Shown one piece after another: positions 1 to 12,085 of a stretch of DNA of 64,000 nucleotides. Source of the DNA: Antedon mediterranea (taxonomy: Eukaryota > Echinodermata > Crinoidea > Comatulida > Antedonidae); assembly GCF_964355755.1 (NCBI RefSeq), contig NC_092672.1:24672501-24736500 (forward strand), read 5' to 3'. Below the pieces are notes generated by a model, which ran no database searches, was not told where the DNA came from, and saw only the letters and a list, made by a program, of their open reading frames with translations. A program made the position numbers and the translations under genes. How positions within the stretch are numbered: the stretch's first letter is position 1; the number at the start of each line of letters is the position of its first letter.

Positions 1-1021
1 AAATAAGCCTATGCCTTCGTAAGAAAATAGGAGGAACACAATAACATTACAGTATTTCGAAATTCCTTTTTTATAGCGATTTTTGGAAAAATTAATATTT
101 AGTAAGGCTTGAATTATTTCAGGATTATACAGTTCCATAGTAAAACCTACCAACATTGGATTGCGAAAACTCTGAAAAGGCTACTACTGCTATTGTTTTA
201 AAACAATGAGGGAGTGTCTTGAATTCCATTTTAGACAATGAAGGTGGTGTAGCATGGTTGTTTTTTTATTAACATAACAATGAAATGTGTTACGTTTCGT
301 GTCTTCAATTTGTTGAAGTGTTATTAACAGCAAAGTTAAATATAAAAATAATGGTGAATTATTTTATGTTTTTAAAAATTAGAGGGAAGCTAGATTGCTT
401 GTTGTGTGTGATTAATGGAGATGTTAATATTAATGTTACATTTTATTATGTTATTTATCCAATATTTACTATTTTTATAAATTGTCACGATTGTTGTAAT
501 TCAGTTTGTTAACTGCAAGAACAATTTAAATAAATAAACCTTGCTTATTATTGTTGTTGCGTCCGTTTTCACTTACATTTCTTTTCTTACGTTATGTTAA
601 TATAATATGTTCATTATTGGTTTTATATTTATTTTACTCTGTACAGTATTTGTAAAAATAAATGTTATTAAGTTGTGGTATACATTACTGATTCTGATTT
701 TCAAATGTACAAATTCTATGTGGCAAACTTCACCGACATTGATATACAGTAACAACAACGATAAATGAAGAAAAACATAATTAAAAGTTAATATTTATTT
801 GTAAAGTACACTTAACACACACTCTTCTTCATTATAACTTATAGAAGTGCATATTCTTAAATTAATCTAATGACAGTACATTCGGTACATTTAAGGATTC
901 TTTTAAAACAATAACCGGAGTGCGCGCATCTTTATAAGAGAACATCATTTTAGGGAATATTACTTATTTCTGAATTGTCGTCTGAATTGTTAACTGCACT
1001 TTTACTGATTATCTACGAACC
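1..1021. other. AT-rich stretch without recognisable gene
   Basis: No ORF here resembles a known protein. The longest one (285-512, +) is a low-complexity hydrophobic translation with no domain, codon bias or splice context. I see nothing else that can be supported. Confidence 0.5.
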
Positions 1022-1719
1022 ATGAACGATTGTATTGAATGTCGCGAACCCGTAACGGAACAGCAAGAAGGACTGTTTTGCGAAGAGTGTCACAGAGATG
1101 GCAACATCGTCGGTTTGACTCAGGAGTGAAAAGAGCAGCGTACAGGTTAGCCGTCGAAGAGGGTTTTATTGATTGGACATGTAGAAAATGTGCTCCAGAA
1201 AACAACGTCCAACCGGTGCCGCAACTGGAGATTTTTGCAGCCGACCTTGGCGACTTTTTGGAACCAATCGTTCATAGAAGAAGAGGTACTGAATCTTTAC
1301 CCTGAACCACAACCAATACCAGTGATGCCTGCTGTTGATGATGACATCGTTACTTATCGGCGATTATCAGGAACAACAAAACGTGGGAATGTAAGTTCTT
1401 AAAATATTTATAATCTATTCTTTGTAAAAATTTTTTTATTATCGCATTTTCTTGTGAAAACCAACTTAACCTTCTGTTGTTTCAGGACTCGTTTGTAGAC
1501 AGTCATGGGTACCAATATACAGAGAAGATTGATAAAAGACGGGCAAATACAACATGGAGATGTTCTCTCAGAAACAAGAATGTGACGTGCAAAGCAACAG
1601 TGTTTGAGAAGAATGGAGTTGAAACATTGTGGGACGAGTACTGCGAGGGCCAACGTAGTGTACGTTCTCAAATGCTTGCCGCGAGTAAACTTATCACTCG
1701 CAATGCTCGCGTTGAATAG
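1022..1719 (+). pseudogene. PHD-like plus FLYWCH zinc-finger fragment, two exons, frameshifted
   Basis: The ATG at 1022 opens a Cys-rich stretch (MNDCIECREPV, then LFCEECHR) like the start of a PHD/RING-type zinc finger. At about 1096 an extra GA shifts the frame; the finger continues in the next frame as WQHRRF...DWTCRKCAPE. A second shift near 1250 returns to the first frame and gives an acidic linker (LYPEPQP, DDDIVTYRRL). A good donor (GTAAGT at 1391) and a pyrimidine tract plus TTCAG (1481-1485) define a 95-bp intron. Exon 2 encodes the FLYWCH signature (FVDSHGYQY, WRC, C.AT) but the terminal His pair is not visible and the ORF ends at 1719. FLYWCH fingers occur in chromatin proteins and in MULE-type transposon proteins; no transposase core follows, so this is probably a transposon-derived relic. 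The two frameshifts argue against function. Confidence 0.6.
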
Positions 1720-1733
1720 TGCTAATGTATGTA

Positions 1734-2065
1734 TGTTAGTTAAATTAGTTAAAAAATTAGTAAAAAATCTTATGTTAGTAATAAACATTAAATATAATTT
1801 TAAACTATTTGCAAAATACGTTAGTTAAGAACTTTTGTAATATAACATGTTATTGCTAGAAATAAAGTCAATTTTAATGTATGTAAAGAAGTAAGATATT
1901 AGTGAAAATCGTATGTTAGTAATAAACATTAAAAAAGATATTGTTTCATTGTTACATTTTAAACTATTTGCAAACTATATTACTTATTAGTTAAGTAGTT
2001 TTGTAATATAACAAGTTATTACTAGTATACTAGTAATAAAGTCAATTTTAATGCATGCTAGTGGT
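1734..2065. repeat. Diverged direct duplication of about 150 bp
   Basis: The segment with TATGTTAGTAATAAACATTA and ending AATAAAGTCAATTTTAATG appears at about 1770-1880 and again at about 1910-2055, with indels between the copies. AT-rich and non-coding. Confidence 0.6.
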
Positions 2066-2400
2066 TATATATAAAAAAAACAATTATAAATATAAATGTT
2101 ATATTATATGTTTATTTATAAAATATGGTAGTTAAGTTAATTCGTTCCTAAATTCTCAAACTTATAACATGTCTAAATAAAAATACAGGAATTGATAATA
2201 AATGTGTTAAGATTGTATATAATAAAATAATTTTCATTTTTCTCTATCTGTGATGAATCTAACTGTATCTGAAAAGAAATCGTAGTATTATATACAATAA
2301 TACAAATGTAGAGAACAATCGGTAAAGCAATGCACCCCTATTTTTTTTAATGGAATAAGCCACGGAGATCGCCAATCTAAACAATGCATTTAATATAAAC
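2066..2400. other. AT-rich stretch, nothing recognised
   Basis: No ORF, RNA gene or clear repeat seen. It leads into the 5' side of the LINE that follows. Confidence 0.4.
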
Positions 2401-2462
2401 AATGCAAGCAAGCCTGGCGTTCCATACTAAATACATGCGGCCGAACTCGTTGGCGGCCGAAC

Positions 2463-3745
2463 ACGACGGTATTCACTCGAGAGGAATTAATTCGCCTACA
2501 ACCAGATGTAACTCTAAAGCCAATTGATCTTAAAGCGATTCCTATTCACTATATACGTAAAAGGAAGAGAGGATGCAGAGGAGGTATTAAGGCACGGGTA
2601 AGAAGAAGGAATTACAATAACTATAGTAGATTTAAACCGGCATTGCCCACGATAATTTTTGGTAATGCTAGATCGTTAAGAAACAAAATGGATGAATTAC
2701 AAACGTGTTGTAAATATCGAAATGAATACCGAAATGTGTGTGTGATATGCATATCAGAAACATGGTTTTGCAATACTGATCCGGATGAATTGTTAAGTAT
2801 TGATGGGTTTTCCTTATTTCGTATGGATAGGAGCAGGGATGTCACCGGTAAAGCTAAAGGCGGGGGTGTATGTATCTACGTGAATAATAAATGGTGCAGA
2901 AATGTTTCGGTAAAGGAACAATATTGTTCTGTTGACATTGAATTGTTGACACTTTCGTTGAGACCGTATTATCTTCCGAGAGAATTTAACAGAATATATA
3001 TTACTTGTGCGTATATCCACCCAAATGCTAACGACATGATCGCGGCACAGACTCTGAGGTTATTCGCAGGATGGAGAAGATTGCACCAGATGCACCAAAC
3101 TTTGTGATGGGCGATTTTAACAAGGCCTGCAAGATCAAGAAGTTCCTACCTGAGTATAGACAGTATGTTAAATGTGCTACTAGAAAAGAAAATGTATTAA
3201 ATAAGTGTTTTGGGAATATTAGTGAAGCCTATAAGGCTTATAAATTACCAGGTATAGAAAATTCTGATCATAATTGTATTAATATTATTCCGAAATATAA
3301 ACAGAAACTTAAAAAGCAGAAACCTATTGTTATAGAAAGATTAGTGTGGTCTGAGGATAAGGTTAATGAGTTAAAAGGGTGTTATGAAGCCACTGATTGG
3401 AATATGTTCATAGACTCTTCGGAAACTTTAAATGAGGCTACAGTAGCAATTGTTGAATACATAAAATTCTGTCAAAATCTGATCTTATCCAAAAAGAAAA
3501 TTAGAATATTTAATAATAATAAGCCTTGGCTCACAAAAGATGTAAGAAAGGAATTACTTAAGAAATATATTGCATCCAAAAACAAATGCAACGATATGGA
3601 AAAGAAAAAGATTCAAAAATGTGTAAATAAGAAAATCAAAGCATGTAAAAAAGAATATGGAGAAAAAATTGAGAACAAATTCATATTACAGGTATGGGGA
3701 AGAAAAATAATGAAATGGAACACAGTTTTAAACCAAATGATTTAA
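2463..3745 (+). pseudogene. LINE endonuclease part, frameshifted
   Basis: The frame is open from about 2463 through the basic leader and into the endonuclease: NARSLRNKMDEL, ISETWF, a GGGVCIYVN motif and YIHPNA. Near 3065 the frame shifts, and the next frame carries the GDFN motif (about 3110), the SDHNC motif (about 3265) and a Lys-rich linker with NNKPWLTK. GDFN and SDH are the catalytic-site motifs of APE-type nucleases in LINEs. The last codons (3690-3745) diverge before a stop. The frame passing to the RT part is interrupted again between 3745 and 3870. Confidence 0.8.
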
Positions 3746-3779
3746 TATTTTTTATTCTAGATTTGATGAAATAAATTTT

Positions 3780-5232
3780 AAATGTAAAATGACTGCATCT
3801 GCTGAAGGGTTTAAAAATGAAATGAATGATAAAAGTTCAATAAAAATTGATGTAGATGATGTTAAGAAATAATGGAAAGGGTAAATGTTAGTAAAGCAAA
3901 GGGTCCGGACGGTGTATCAGGGCGTTTGATTAGATCATGTGCCTCTCAGCTTTCACCAATAATAAGCCAGCTTTTCCAGTGTTCACTGAACACGGGGGTG
4001 GTACCTGATCTATGGAAGGTCTCTGAAATTATACCTGTTCCGAAAATGTGTAACCCTAAAATCATTAACGACTTCAGACCAGTGGCATTAACATCTATTC
4101 TAATGAAGATCCTTGAGAAAATTGTTAGAAGTCAACTAATGTCTGAATGTAGTGATTTTATGGATAATAACCAATTTGCATATCAATGTAATAGAGGGGT
4201 CGATGATGCTATTATAACCTTGTTAGACCTGGTGGTTTCACATTTAGATAAGAAGGGGACCTATGCTCGAGGGCTATTCATAGACTTTTCTTCTGCATTT
4301 AATTTGATGCAGCCTCATATTTTAATGAACAAAATGTCTGAATGGAAGGTTAATCCTTACCTTGCTCTATGGGTTGGTGATTTTCTTACAAATCGGCTAC
4401 AGTATGTTAAAGTTGGTAAATCTATCTCAGAGATTAGAAGGATTAACACTGGTGCACCCCAGGGGTGTTGTCTGTCACCAAGTTTATTTACAATATATAC
4501 TAGTGAATGTCGATCTTCATGTAGCATGTGTCATATAATAAAATACGCAGATGACATGGTACTGATTGGTCTATTGAAAAATGCTGACGATCATGTGTAT
4601 AAGGCTGAATATGTTAAATTAATGTCATGGTGCAATGACAATTACTTAAGATTAATTTTAATAAAACTAAAGAAATTATATGGGATTTTAGGAAAAAGAA
4701 AAATTAAAAAAGTTATCTGATAGTTAATGATCAGACAATTGAACGTGTTCATGAAACCAAAAATCTTGGTACACATATTGATGATCAACTTAGTTTTGAA
4801 AAAAATACGGCCGAGATAATTAAGAAAGGTCACCAAAGGTTATATTTCCTAAGAAAGCTAAATAAATTTAATGTTAGCTGTGGTACTTTAAAATTATTCT
4901 ATGAAACAGTTATTCAATCAGTACTAGTTATCTCTTTTATTGCTTGGTTCGGTAATTTAAATGAAACACACAAGAAAGGTCTCATTAGAATTACTAAAAT
5001 AGCATCAAATATAATTGGTTGTACGGTTAATGATTTAAAATATCTTTATGAAAAACAGGTCCTAAGTAAATTAAGTAAAATTTTAGAAGATAAGAAACAT
5101 CCATTACATATGAGATTTTTTAAGAACAAGTCAGGCCGGTTACGGGCTCCTAGAGCTGATACGTCAAGAAACCGACTGTCTTTTGTACCAAATTCAACTC
5201 ATATTTTTAACTCAAAGATTGTTAGATCATAA
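3780..5232 (+). pseudogene. LINE reverse transcriptase part, frameshifted
   Basis: The RT domain is readable from 3872: GPDGVSGR, DFRPVALTS, FIDFSSAFN, TGAPQGCCLSP and the catalytic KYADDMVLIG box near 4545. At about 4655 the frame slips; restored order of motifs is seen in other frames (a DFRK-like motif at about 4690, then NLGTHIDD, RLYFLRKL and an SVL...AWFGN motif) up to a stop at 5232. The C-terminal tail ends with the HPLH and SGRLRAPR motifs, also seen in related form in the LINE fragment at 29067-29649. At least two frameshifts lie in this half. It cannot make a continuous protein. Confidence 0.85.
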
Positions 5233-5403
5233 AAGCGCACATGCAATATATATTTTAAAGTTTTACTGTTGATGAATGTTTTAATTAATGTTTTTAAATT
5301 GTAAATTTGTTCTATGTATGATGTAATTATGAATGTTTTACCATATTTTTCTGTCGAGGAAAACAATTTTTCCATGTACAATTTAGTATATATGGAACGA
5401 ATA

Positions 5404-5438
5404 AAGATTTGATTTTGATTTGATTTGATTTGATTTGA
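5404..5438 (+). repeat. (TGATT)n 3' tail of LINE
   Basis: Five-base tandem repeat directly after AATAAAGA at the end of the LINE 3' UTR, as expected for LINE clades that prime on short repeats. Confidence 0.75.
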
Positions 5439-5515
5439 TAAACTACACCTTTACATAGTTGGCATAAACTACACCTTTACATAGTTGGCATAAACTACAC
5501 CTTTACATAGTTGGC
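5438..5515. repeat. 26-bp tandem repeat, three copies
   Basis: ATAAACTACACC followed by TTTACATAGTTGGC is repeated three times head to tail with essentially no change. Confidence 0.9.
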
Positions 5516-6420
5516 CTAAAAATAACATAAAAAGAATACAAACAATACAACAAATGGATACAAAATAAATGGCGTGAATACAGGAACAACTAATTTTAAA
5601 CCAACCGACTCGATCTATGTTGTAGTCACACATCACTGAAATAAAAAACCATTAAATATTAGAGTAAAAAGTGAAAATAATCATAATAACTTAAACTATA
5701 GTATATATAATAATAACTGAAAAATATCGATAACTGAAAAGGTAACATACACTACTCCACACTAACATTTGCAAGCTAGCTCTGAGATTATAATTTAGTT
5801 TTTCCATGATCTTTATCAACATAGATTAAAATGTTATTGCTGAGGAAAAGTGTATAGTGTTTATATGTACTGTTGCATACAAAGTCACGTTAAATTAATA
5901 ATGTTTCTCTCCGAAGTCCAGGCAATCTAACAACAGGATGCAGGATCTTTTATGCTATAATAATAAATTAATAATGTTTACCTCCGAAGTGCTATACTAG
6001 ATCACGTTATACCCAGATATTTATAATTTATACTACACTATAGATAGAAAAAGAGATCATTCAAACATACTAATATCGATCAGCAAGAAGATAATTTTGT
6101 AAAAAATGAGTTGCAACCATAATTTCCACATTTGGCTAGCCTGAGATCATGTTTACTATTATAAATGCCAATACCTTTAGTCTTATAATAGTGCCCTCTA
6201 TAATGGTTTGACATTTTTTCAAAATATTATAGTGCCCTCTATAGTTTAGACATAATTTTATAAAACCTCCAGGAATATTTAATTTTTCCAAATTGATAAT
6301 TTTAGGTTCACATGAATTGACTGCTTTATAATTATCAGCGAAAGACGCTGCATGGATCCATATCAGTTTGTATATTGCGTTAATGAGGACGATTTTTTAT
6401 TTGTTATTTTTTAAATCCTT
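5516..6420. other. Non-coding AT-rich stretch with short duplications
   Basis: No gene seen. Small repeats only: ATAGTGCCCTCTATA occurs twice (about 6188 and 6229), and a segment with TCTCCGAAGT / ACCTCCGAAGT occurs near 5910 and 5980. Confidence 0.45.
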
Positions 6421-6600
6421 TTGGCTCATCTGACAAAGCTAAGTCCTATGCAGATCTTCATTTTTTAAATTTCCTCTCGGCATTTAATACCATCGACTCT
6501 CTTATGTATTAATAGATAAGCTTTGTTTTGCCCATGCCTCACCTCCATCTATCCAATCTGGAGCAGTTGTATCTTTGATGGTGATTTTACTGAAATGAGT
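6421..6600 (+). pseudogene. Relic of a LINE reverse transcriptase
   Basis: The frame from about 6440 reads a SYADLHFLNFLSAFNTID-like stretch, matching the F-x-D-F-S-S-A-F-N region of the LINE RT at 4270-4310 (TYARGLFIDFSSAFN). Two stops follow at once, and only weak similarity remains beyond. The catalytic Asp of this motif is replaced by Asn. A very old fragment. Confidence 0.5.
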
Positions 6601-6757
6601 ATTTTAAGAATGTTGTTTATAACAGAGGCAAAATGTTTTTGGGAAAAAATGAGACCGTCGATATCTAGCTTTTAATGAAGCAATTGTTGTGGAATATTTA
6701 ATTTCAGTTGGTAGGTTATTCCATATTTAAGAATATTGTTTTTAACAGAGGCAAAAA
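6600..6757. repeat. Two copies of a 34-bp segment about 124 bp apart
   Basis: TTTAAGAATGTTGTTTATAA and the following CAGAGGCAAAA occur at 6600-6635 and, with changes, at 6724-6757, as a direct repeat. Confidence 0.6.
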
Positions 6758-7694
6758 CATTCCACAATATCAGTGTTCAGTGGCATGGTACAAGTTTACA
6801 CCATGAGGCAAATGTATTTCTAATGTTATATTAAAATGGTACAATTGACGTTAATGCTATTAGGCCTGTCAATTTGGCTGATATGCAAGAGCTTATGGTC
6901 AGTGTGATAAAACTGGGTAGATTCAGAAATACAAGATATTCGATATAATACTCATAACGAAGAGTTCAAGTATGTTTACATGACCATTGCGTGATGGTAT
7001 ATCATTACCATCTTTAGGCCTATACAGGATTACACTATCAGGTAAAAGAAAAAATACTTGACCTTGTCGTTACCATGACCATTACGTGATGGTAAATCAT
7101 TAACCTGAGTTAAAAATATATCTTGTAAAGTCTAAGAGAAAGTCCCCTCAAGAAAACATCTAGCACGGGGATGATAAACTCGCCGATTTAATGAATTCGG
7201 TTGTACATGGGTCTAAAAGCATTAAGAGTAGAAGTAAGTTTATAGTGAAGTCGTCTTTATTACCATCAGAACAAATGCTTTTTTTTTGGTAAGAAGTTGG
7301 TCTTAGTTCATTATCAATATATCGTCGTTGGGTTCAAGATCATGTCTTCTGATTAATAAGAAAGACGACTTAACCAGCACTACTTTTGGACCGAGTAAAC
7401 GGTCTTGCCTTTATAAGAAATAACCAATTTGAGGTATTTCAGTGTCAGATTTAGAATCATTGAACCACGTGTCAGAGTCGTGTTTTGGGACGACTGGATT
7501 ACTTCCAAGTCTCTAAACTTGTTGACTGTCTTACTGCTTCTAGCAATTCAAATGGTGGTTTACATGGTCGCTCTAATCCACACGTTCGTTATCAGAGTCG
7601 GAGGCATATTCACTGTCAACAGATTCTGTATCATTAGTTTTAAAAAAGAAGTCACTGAACAGAGGCAAGGAACATGGGTGTAGTACCAGATGTC
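6758..7694. other. No supported gene
   Basis: The ORF at 7429-7683 (+) has a hydrophobic middle but no recognisable domain or splice context, and I do not call it. CATTACGTGATGG-like words occur twice (about 6990 and 7080). Confidence 0.4.
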
Positions 7695-8520
7695 AACTGA
7701 TTTGGCGAGAGCGTAAAACTCATCCTTTAAAAAGTTGGCAAAATTCAGATGGAATCAATAGTTGCAATTGTCGCATTGATTCGATCTGACACACTTAGTA
7801 CAAGAACCGAATGGATCCTTAGTGGGCCGAGGTTATATGCTATATCACCACTCAGTGCGAGAATCAAAAGCGAACAAAATGCAAGATCAGTATATGCTAG
7901 TATGGTTTATTTTAAACTTAGGAATGACGAACGAATAAAGAATCTATGTATAGGCTGGCAAGTTTTGGAAAGCGTGTTATTATTTGTGTTGATTCCACAG
8001 TATCAGTTGACTTTAACAAGTATTCTGCCTTCCTCCTTTTACAAATTACAGATATTAATAGAACTACTAGGGCAGTTCTTTGATGTCCCATGTTTGCTGT
8101 ATGTGGCCTGTACAATACAGACAAATAAATAAATAGATAAACGGTACAGCTTGAAACAAAAACAAAGGGATAAAACTCAATTGTAATTTAAAATACAATG
8201 GAGATCACGGTTAAATCAAAACAACTGTACAGTTCTTGTGAGTATATAATTACAAATTACCGATCTCTTGACAATAAGTTAGTGTTATTTCTTTTGTCGA
8301 GAAACTACTAGGCCTATATTTGGAAAATCACAAGAATGGCAGGGCGTAGGATTGTAATTGATGTATATACTTGAATTTAAACAGGATGCATGTGTTCTTT
8401 TGGTAAAACGCAATCTACAAAATGTGTCACCTGCTTCACAAAGAAGATAGCGTTATTCCATCCATAATCCATACAGGTTACCTACATCTTTAATACAGTA
8501 AGTCGTTTGTTATACACAGT
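7695..8520. repeat. Copy 1 of a dispersed repeat
   Basis: Nearly the same sequence is found at 11020-12085. Shared landmarks are GCGAGAGCGTAAAACTCATC, the GAACCGAATGGATCC stretch, and GTCGAGAAACTACTAGGCC. The second copy carries an extra block of roughly 250 bp between the two halves. The apparent ORF at 7749-8132 is broken in the other copy, so it is not treated as a gene. Confidence 0.8.
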
Positions 8521-8522
8521 TC

Positions 8523-8767
8523 AGTTCATTGTTGCTATATTATTATTCATAGAGAGCACTCCCGGATCACGTCATTATTTCTTATAATATATTTTGAAAT
8601 TTTAAATAATGCCATGTTTAACCAGGTTTTATATTTGTTTCTATATATTTGGCATTAATGAAAATAATGTATTTGTTCTGTATATTGGAAAAAATATATA
8701 AAAAGAAATATATCTACAATATGATTTTAATTATTTGTATATAATTTGACACACGCATATATAAAGA
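8523..8767. repeat. Direct repeat flanking the Penelope-like element, copy 1
   Basis: Begins TTCATTGTTGCT, runs through AACCAGGTTTTATATTTG and ends near ACACGCATATATAAAGACG. Related copies lie at 9717-9990, 12085-12370, 12868-12955 (partial) and 28504-28690 (partial). Penelope-like elements typically have such LTR-like direct repeats. Confidence 0.65.
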
Positions 8768-9648
8768 CGGGTAAGTGTGCTCACAACACTCAATTTATGT
8801 TGTAATGTGTGACATGAATGAAAGTGTAAATATTGGTTGGTATGAGTAGGTTTTCTGTAAACTTATGTAGTGATTTTGTTGTCAATGAGTGAAATGGAAA
8901 CGTCTAGGAAAGGTATAGTGCTATTAGTCATATGTTCTGTGAAAGTGATGTTGTGTGTGGGATCGATTGAGTTTAGATGATAATTAAGGTTGTCAGCAGC
9001 TCCTTCTGGAACAACTGCTAAAACGTCATCTACATATCTTTTCCATATCAGTGACTTAATTTCTGTATTAGCTGTTTTAAGTGCTTCCTCTCCTAGCCAT
9101 TCTAGAAACAGGTTCACCACAATAGGGCTCACTGGGCTTCCCATCGCAACACCTTCTATTTGTTTATAGAAGGATCCGTTGAAGCTGAAATAGGTGGTAT
9201 TTATCAGAAGGGACAGCAATTCTAAAATGTCATCGACGGAGAGATTTGTACGTTCTTTTAAGTCATCATCATTTTTTAGTTTTATTCGTATGATTTTCAA
9301 TGCTAATTCTGTGGGTGTCTTGGTGAATAGGGATACAACATCGTACGAGACAAATGTGTAGTTCTGTGGGACATTTAACGTCGCAAGTTCTTTAACTAAG
9401 TCTTTGGAGTTCTTTACATGGTGTATAGTGTTTCCAACTAGGGGCTCTAAAATATCGGCGAGGCTTTTTCCTAAGTTATAGTATATGGAGTTGATGCAGT
9501 CAACAATAGGACGAAGCGGTAAATTCATTTTATTTATTTTTGAAAGGCAGTAAATTCGTGGTGTTACTTCTGCTGTAGGAAACAGTATTCTTTTTTGCTT
9601 TGGTGTTATTTTCTCTTCTTGGATAACACCAAGCGGTAAACTTGACAT
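8766..9648 (-). pseudogene. Penelope-like element reverse transcriptase (partial)
   Basis: Minus-strand ORF of 261 codons (9648-8863). It contains PRIYCLSKI, LPLRPIVDC, FVSYDVVSLFT, EGVAMGSPVSPIV and the catalytic WKRYVDDVLAVV, then PFLDVSI. This order is diagnostic of Penelope-like RTs. After an in-frame TAA at 8863 the same frame continues as VYRKPTHTNQYLHFHS...LSVVSTLTR to about 8766, so the stop is a nonsense mutation inside the protein. No GIY-YIG endonuclease follows: the coding part runs straight into the flanking direct repeat. The N-terminal region is also missing. The RT core is nearly complete, but the element is dead or needs help in trans. Confidence 0.85.
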
Positions 9649-9716
9649 TATATTGGATCATAATAGAAGTAACATTTTATCACATTATATTGTCAGATCC
9701 AAATGAACTTATTTAA

Positions 9717-9990
9717 CAGTCCATTGTTGCTTGATAATTTATTCATTCAGAGCACACCGGAACACTTCATTCAATTTTTCAATAGTATATTTATATAATA
9801 CAATTTTTAATAACCAGATTTTATATGTTTTTAATATTTTGTAATGACCAATTGATGATATATTTAATATGTATATTGGACAAAATAAAAAAGAAATATA
9901 TTTTACATACTATATATTATTTGATATAACTTAACGTACGCACATACAAAGCAGACAACTAACGGGTAAACTTTACTTTGATTAGAAGAA
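9717..9990. repeat. Direct repeat flanking the Penelope-like element, copy 2
   Basis: Same orientation as the copy at 8523-8767: CCATTGTTGCTTGATAATTT at the start, AACCAGATTTTATATG in the middle, and ACGCACATACAAAGCAGAC near the end. Confidence 0.65.
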
Positions 9991-11019
9991 ATAAATGTTT
10001 ATTTGATTTGATATAATAATTCTAATATTTGCTAAGTCTACTCTGAGACCCGTAAGGTCCGTATTAATGACTGGACTATCTCTGGATTTAGTCTCGACAA
10101 TCTTTAGTCCTGGAATAAACCAGTATCAAAATCGGCAAAAGATAGTCATAAATACGGGCCAATGAGATTGTGGCCTACACTATGCAGTCATTCACATTAA
10201 CCTCAACAAGTCACTGATCGTTTTATATTTTAGTAGGCCTACATATAGATATAGATATCACATACCAGTCCATAAATCACATTTAGTCCAAAATATCATA
10301 ACCAGCAACTACAATTGAAAAACATTCATGTAAACAAGAAAAGCAATTTGCAAATATAAACTGAACTTGTCATGTCACACAACAAAGTGGCAAGTACGCC
10401 ACCACTATTTTGGAACGTAAGTGATAACAGTTATCAGACATTCAAACACTCTCCGTTTATTTAAGTGTTGATATACTATTTGTTAGCAAAGTGTATTTAG
10501 AAGTGATAGTGAGTTGAAAATTACAGTAGGCCTGTACAGATGGCCTATGATTGTGTAAATGCTATTTTAGGAAACAAATGCAAACTTTGTCTTGCTAGTA
10601 CTTAAAGATGTATTGTCCCCCAATAACATGAAAAATAAAGATTAATTAAATCAGACTTTGAATAGATTATTTTGTAGTTTTAATTAAGTTACTCACTTCT
10701 GGCCGTAGAAAAAAATAATAATTTCACTTAAAAAATAACATAATACAGTAAATGGTTAAATTCAACCAAAAATCCATTGGCTGGCAGTCAATTTGATCAT
10801 TTTTGCTTAAATACTTTTTTTAGATCAAATTTATCGAAAAGTGGATAACTATCATGTGACATTAAATTGCATATTCAACAACAAAAAAGTAAAACATTAT
10901 TTTTCATGGGGGACAATACATCTTTAAACGAAATGTCCTAGATTTAATTACTTTTGTATGCCTGCTAACTATATGGCCGTCCAATAAAATGTAATTTGAT
11001 TGTATGAGCATTAAGTGAT
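9793..11019. repeat. Dispersed repeat, copy A (uninterrupted by BEL)
   Basis: The other copy is 28504-28864 plus 36467-39905, where a BEL element and a TTAA element are inserted. Shared landmarks: TCCGTATTAATGACTG, GGGCCAATGAGATTGTGG, AACAAGAAAAGCAA, GTACGCCACCA, and the 0.3-kb TTAA element near the end. Copy A therefore shows the empty sites of both large insertions. Confidence 0.85.
10606..10923. mobile_element. TTAA-type MITE, copy A
   Basis: 318 bp. It starts AGATGTATTGTCCCCC and ends GGGGGACAATACATCT, perfect inverted ends, with TTAA on both sides (10602-10605 and 10924-10927). No ORF. TTAA target duplications are typical of piggyBac and some other cut-and-paste families. The same insertion is present in the paralogous repeat at 39499-39805. 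Confidence 0.85.
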
Positions 11020-12085
11020 GGACTGATTTCGCGAGAGCGTAAAACTCATCCTCTAAAAAGTTGGTACAATTCAGATGGAATCAATAGTTGCAATCGTCGC
11101 ATTGAATACCACGTTGATTCGATCTGACACACTTAGTACAAGAACCGAATGGATCCTTAGTGGGCCGGGGTTATATATGCTATATCACCACTCAGTGCGA
11201 GAATCAAAAGCGAACAAAATGCAAGATCAGTATATGCTAGTATGGTTTATTTTAAACTTCGGAGTGACAAACGAGTAAAGAATCTATGTATAGGCTGACA
11301 AGTCTTGGGAAGCGTGTTATTACTTTGTGTTGACTCCACGGTATCGGTTGACTTGATGAGTATTCCGCATTCACTTCAAAACGTCTATTTACAAATTACA
11401 GATATTAATAGAACTACTAGGGCAGTTCTTTGATGTCCCATGTTTGCTGTATGTGGCCTGTACAATGCAGACCAATAAATAAATAGATAAACGGTACAGC
11501 TTGAAACAAAACAAAGGGATAAAACTCAACTGTAATTTAAAATACAATGGAGATCACGGTTAAATCAAAACAACTGTACAGTTCTTCTTCTTTACAAACT
11601 AGTGTATGATATTGTCTTAAAATGAACTAAAATTAGAACCTGAACGTGAACCTGATTCAAGTTGTCATATTTTACTACAAGATGCAAACTAGGAACAATG
11701 TTAACATATGCAAATTAATTACTTGCGAACTTGATTAAGCTTGGTTGGCGTAGACATAATTTACATTTAAGGAGCTTCTCTAATTTGTTTCGGAAAATTT
11801 ACTTTTTAAATTCTTAAAATGTTGTATGTATCGGCCTGTAGGCCTAATTGTTAGTGTTGTTTCTTTTGTCGAGAAACTACTAGGCCTATATTTGGAAAAT
11901 CACAAGAAGGGCAGGGCGTAGGATTGTAATTGATGTCTGTAATTGAATTTAAACAGGATGCATGTGTTGTCTTGGTAAAACGCAATCTGCAATATGTATC
12001 ATTTGCTTCACAAAGAAGATAGCGTTATTCCATCCATAATCCGTACAGGTTACCTACATCTTTAATAAGTCGTTTGTTATACACA
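11020..12085. repeat. Copy 2 of the dispersed repeat at 7695-8520
   Basis: Aligns with 7695-8235 and 8280-8520 in the same orientation, with an extra block at about 11583-11850 (no gene seen in it). Confidence 0.8.

Larger units (their letters stand above)
2400..5440 (+). mobile_element. Non-LTR retrotransposon (LINE) with APE endonuclease and RT, decayed
   Basis: One LINE copy in + orientation. It has a basic N-terminal stretch (RKRKRGCRGG near 2560), an apurinic-type endonuclease, a reverse transcriptase with a YADD box, and a C-terminal tail, then a 3' UTR ending in a short tandem tail (TGATT)n at 5404-5438. Several frameshifts break the reading frame. The 5' limit is approximate. The jockey/CR1/L2-like group is suggested by the architecture and by the short-repeat 3' tail rather than poly(A); the exact clade needs a tree. 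Confidence 0.85.

Noticed and set aside
7749-8132. 127-codon + strand ORF, with a similar start at 11075
   Set aside because: Lies in a dispersed repeat. The second copy is frameshifted and shorter, and no domain is recognisable, so I treat it as non-coding.
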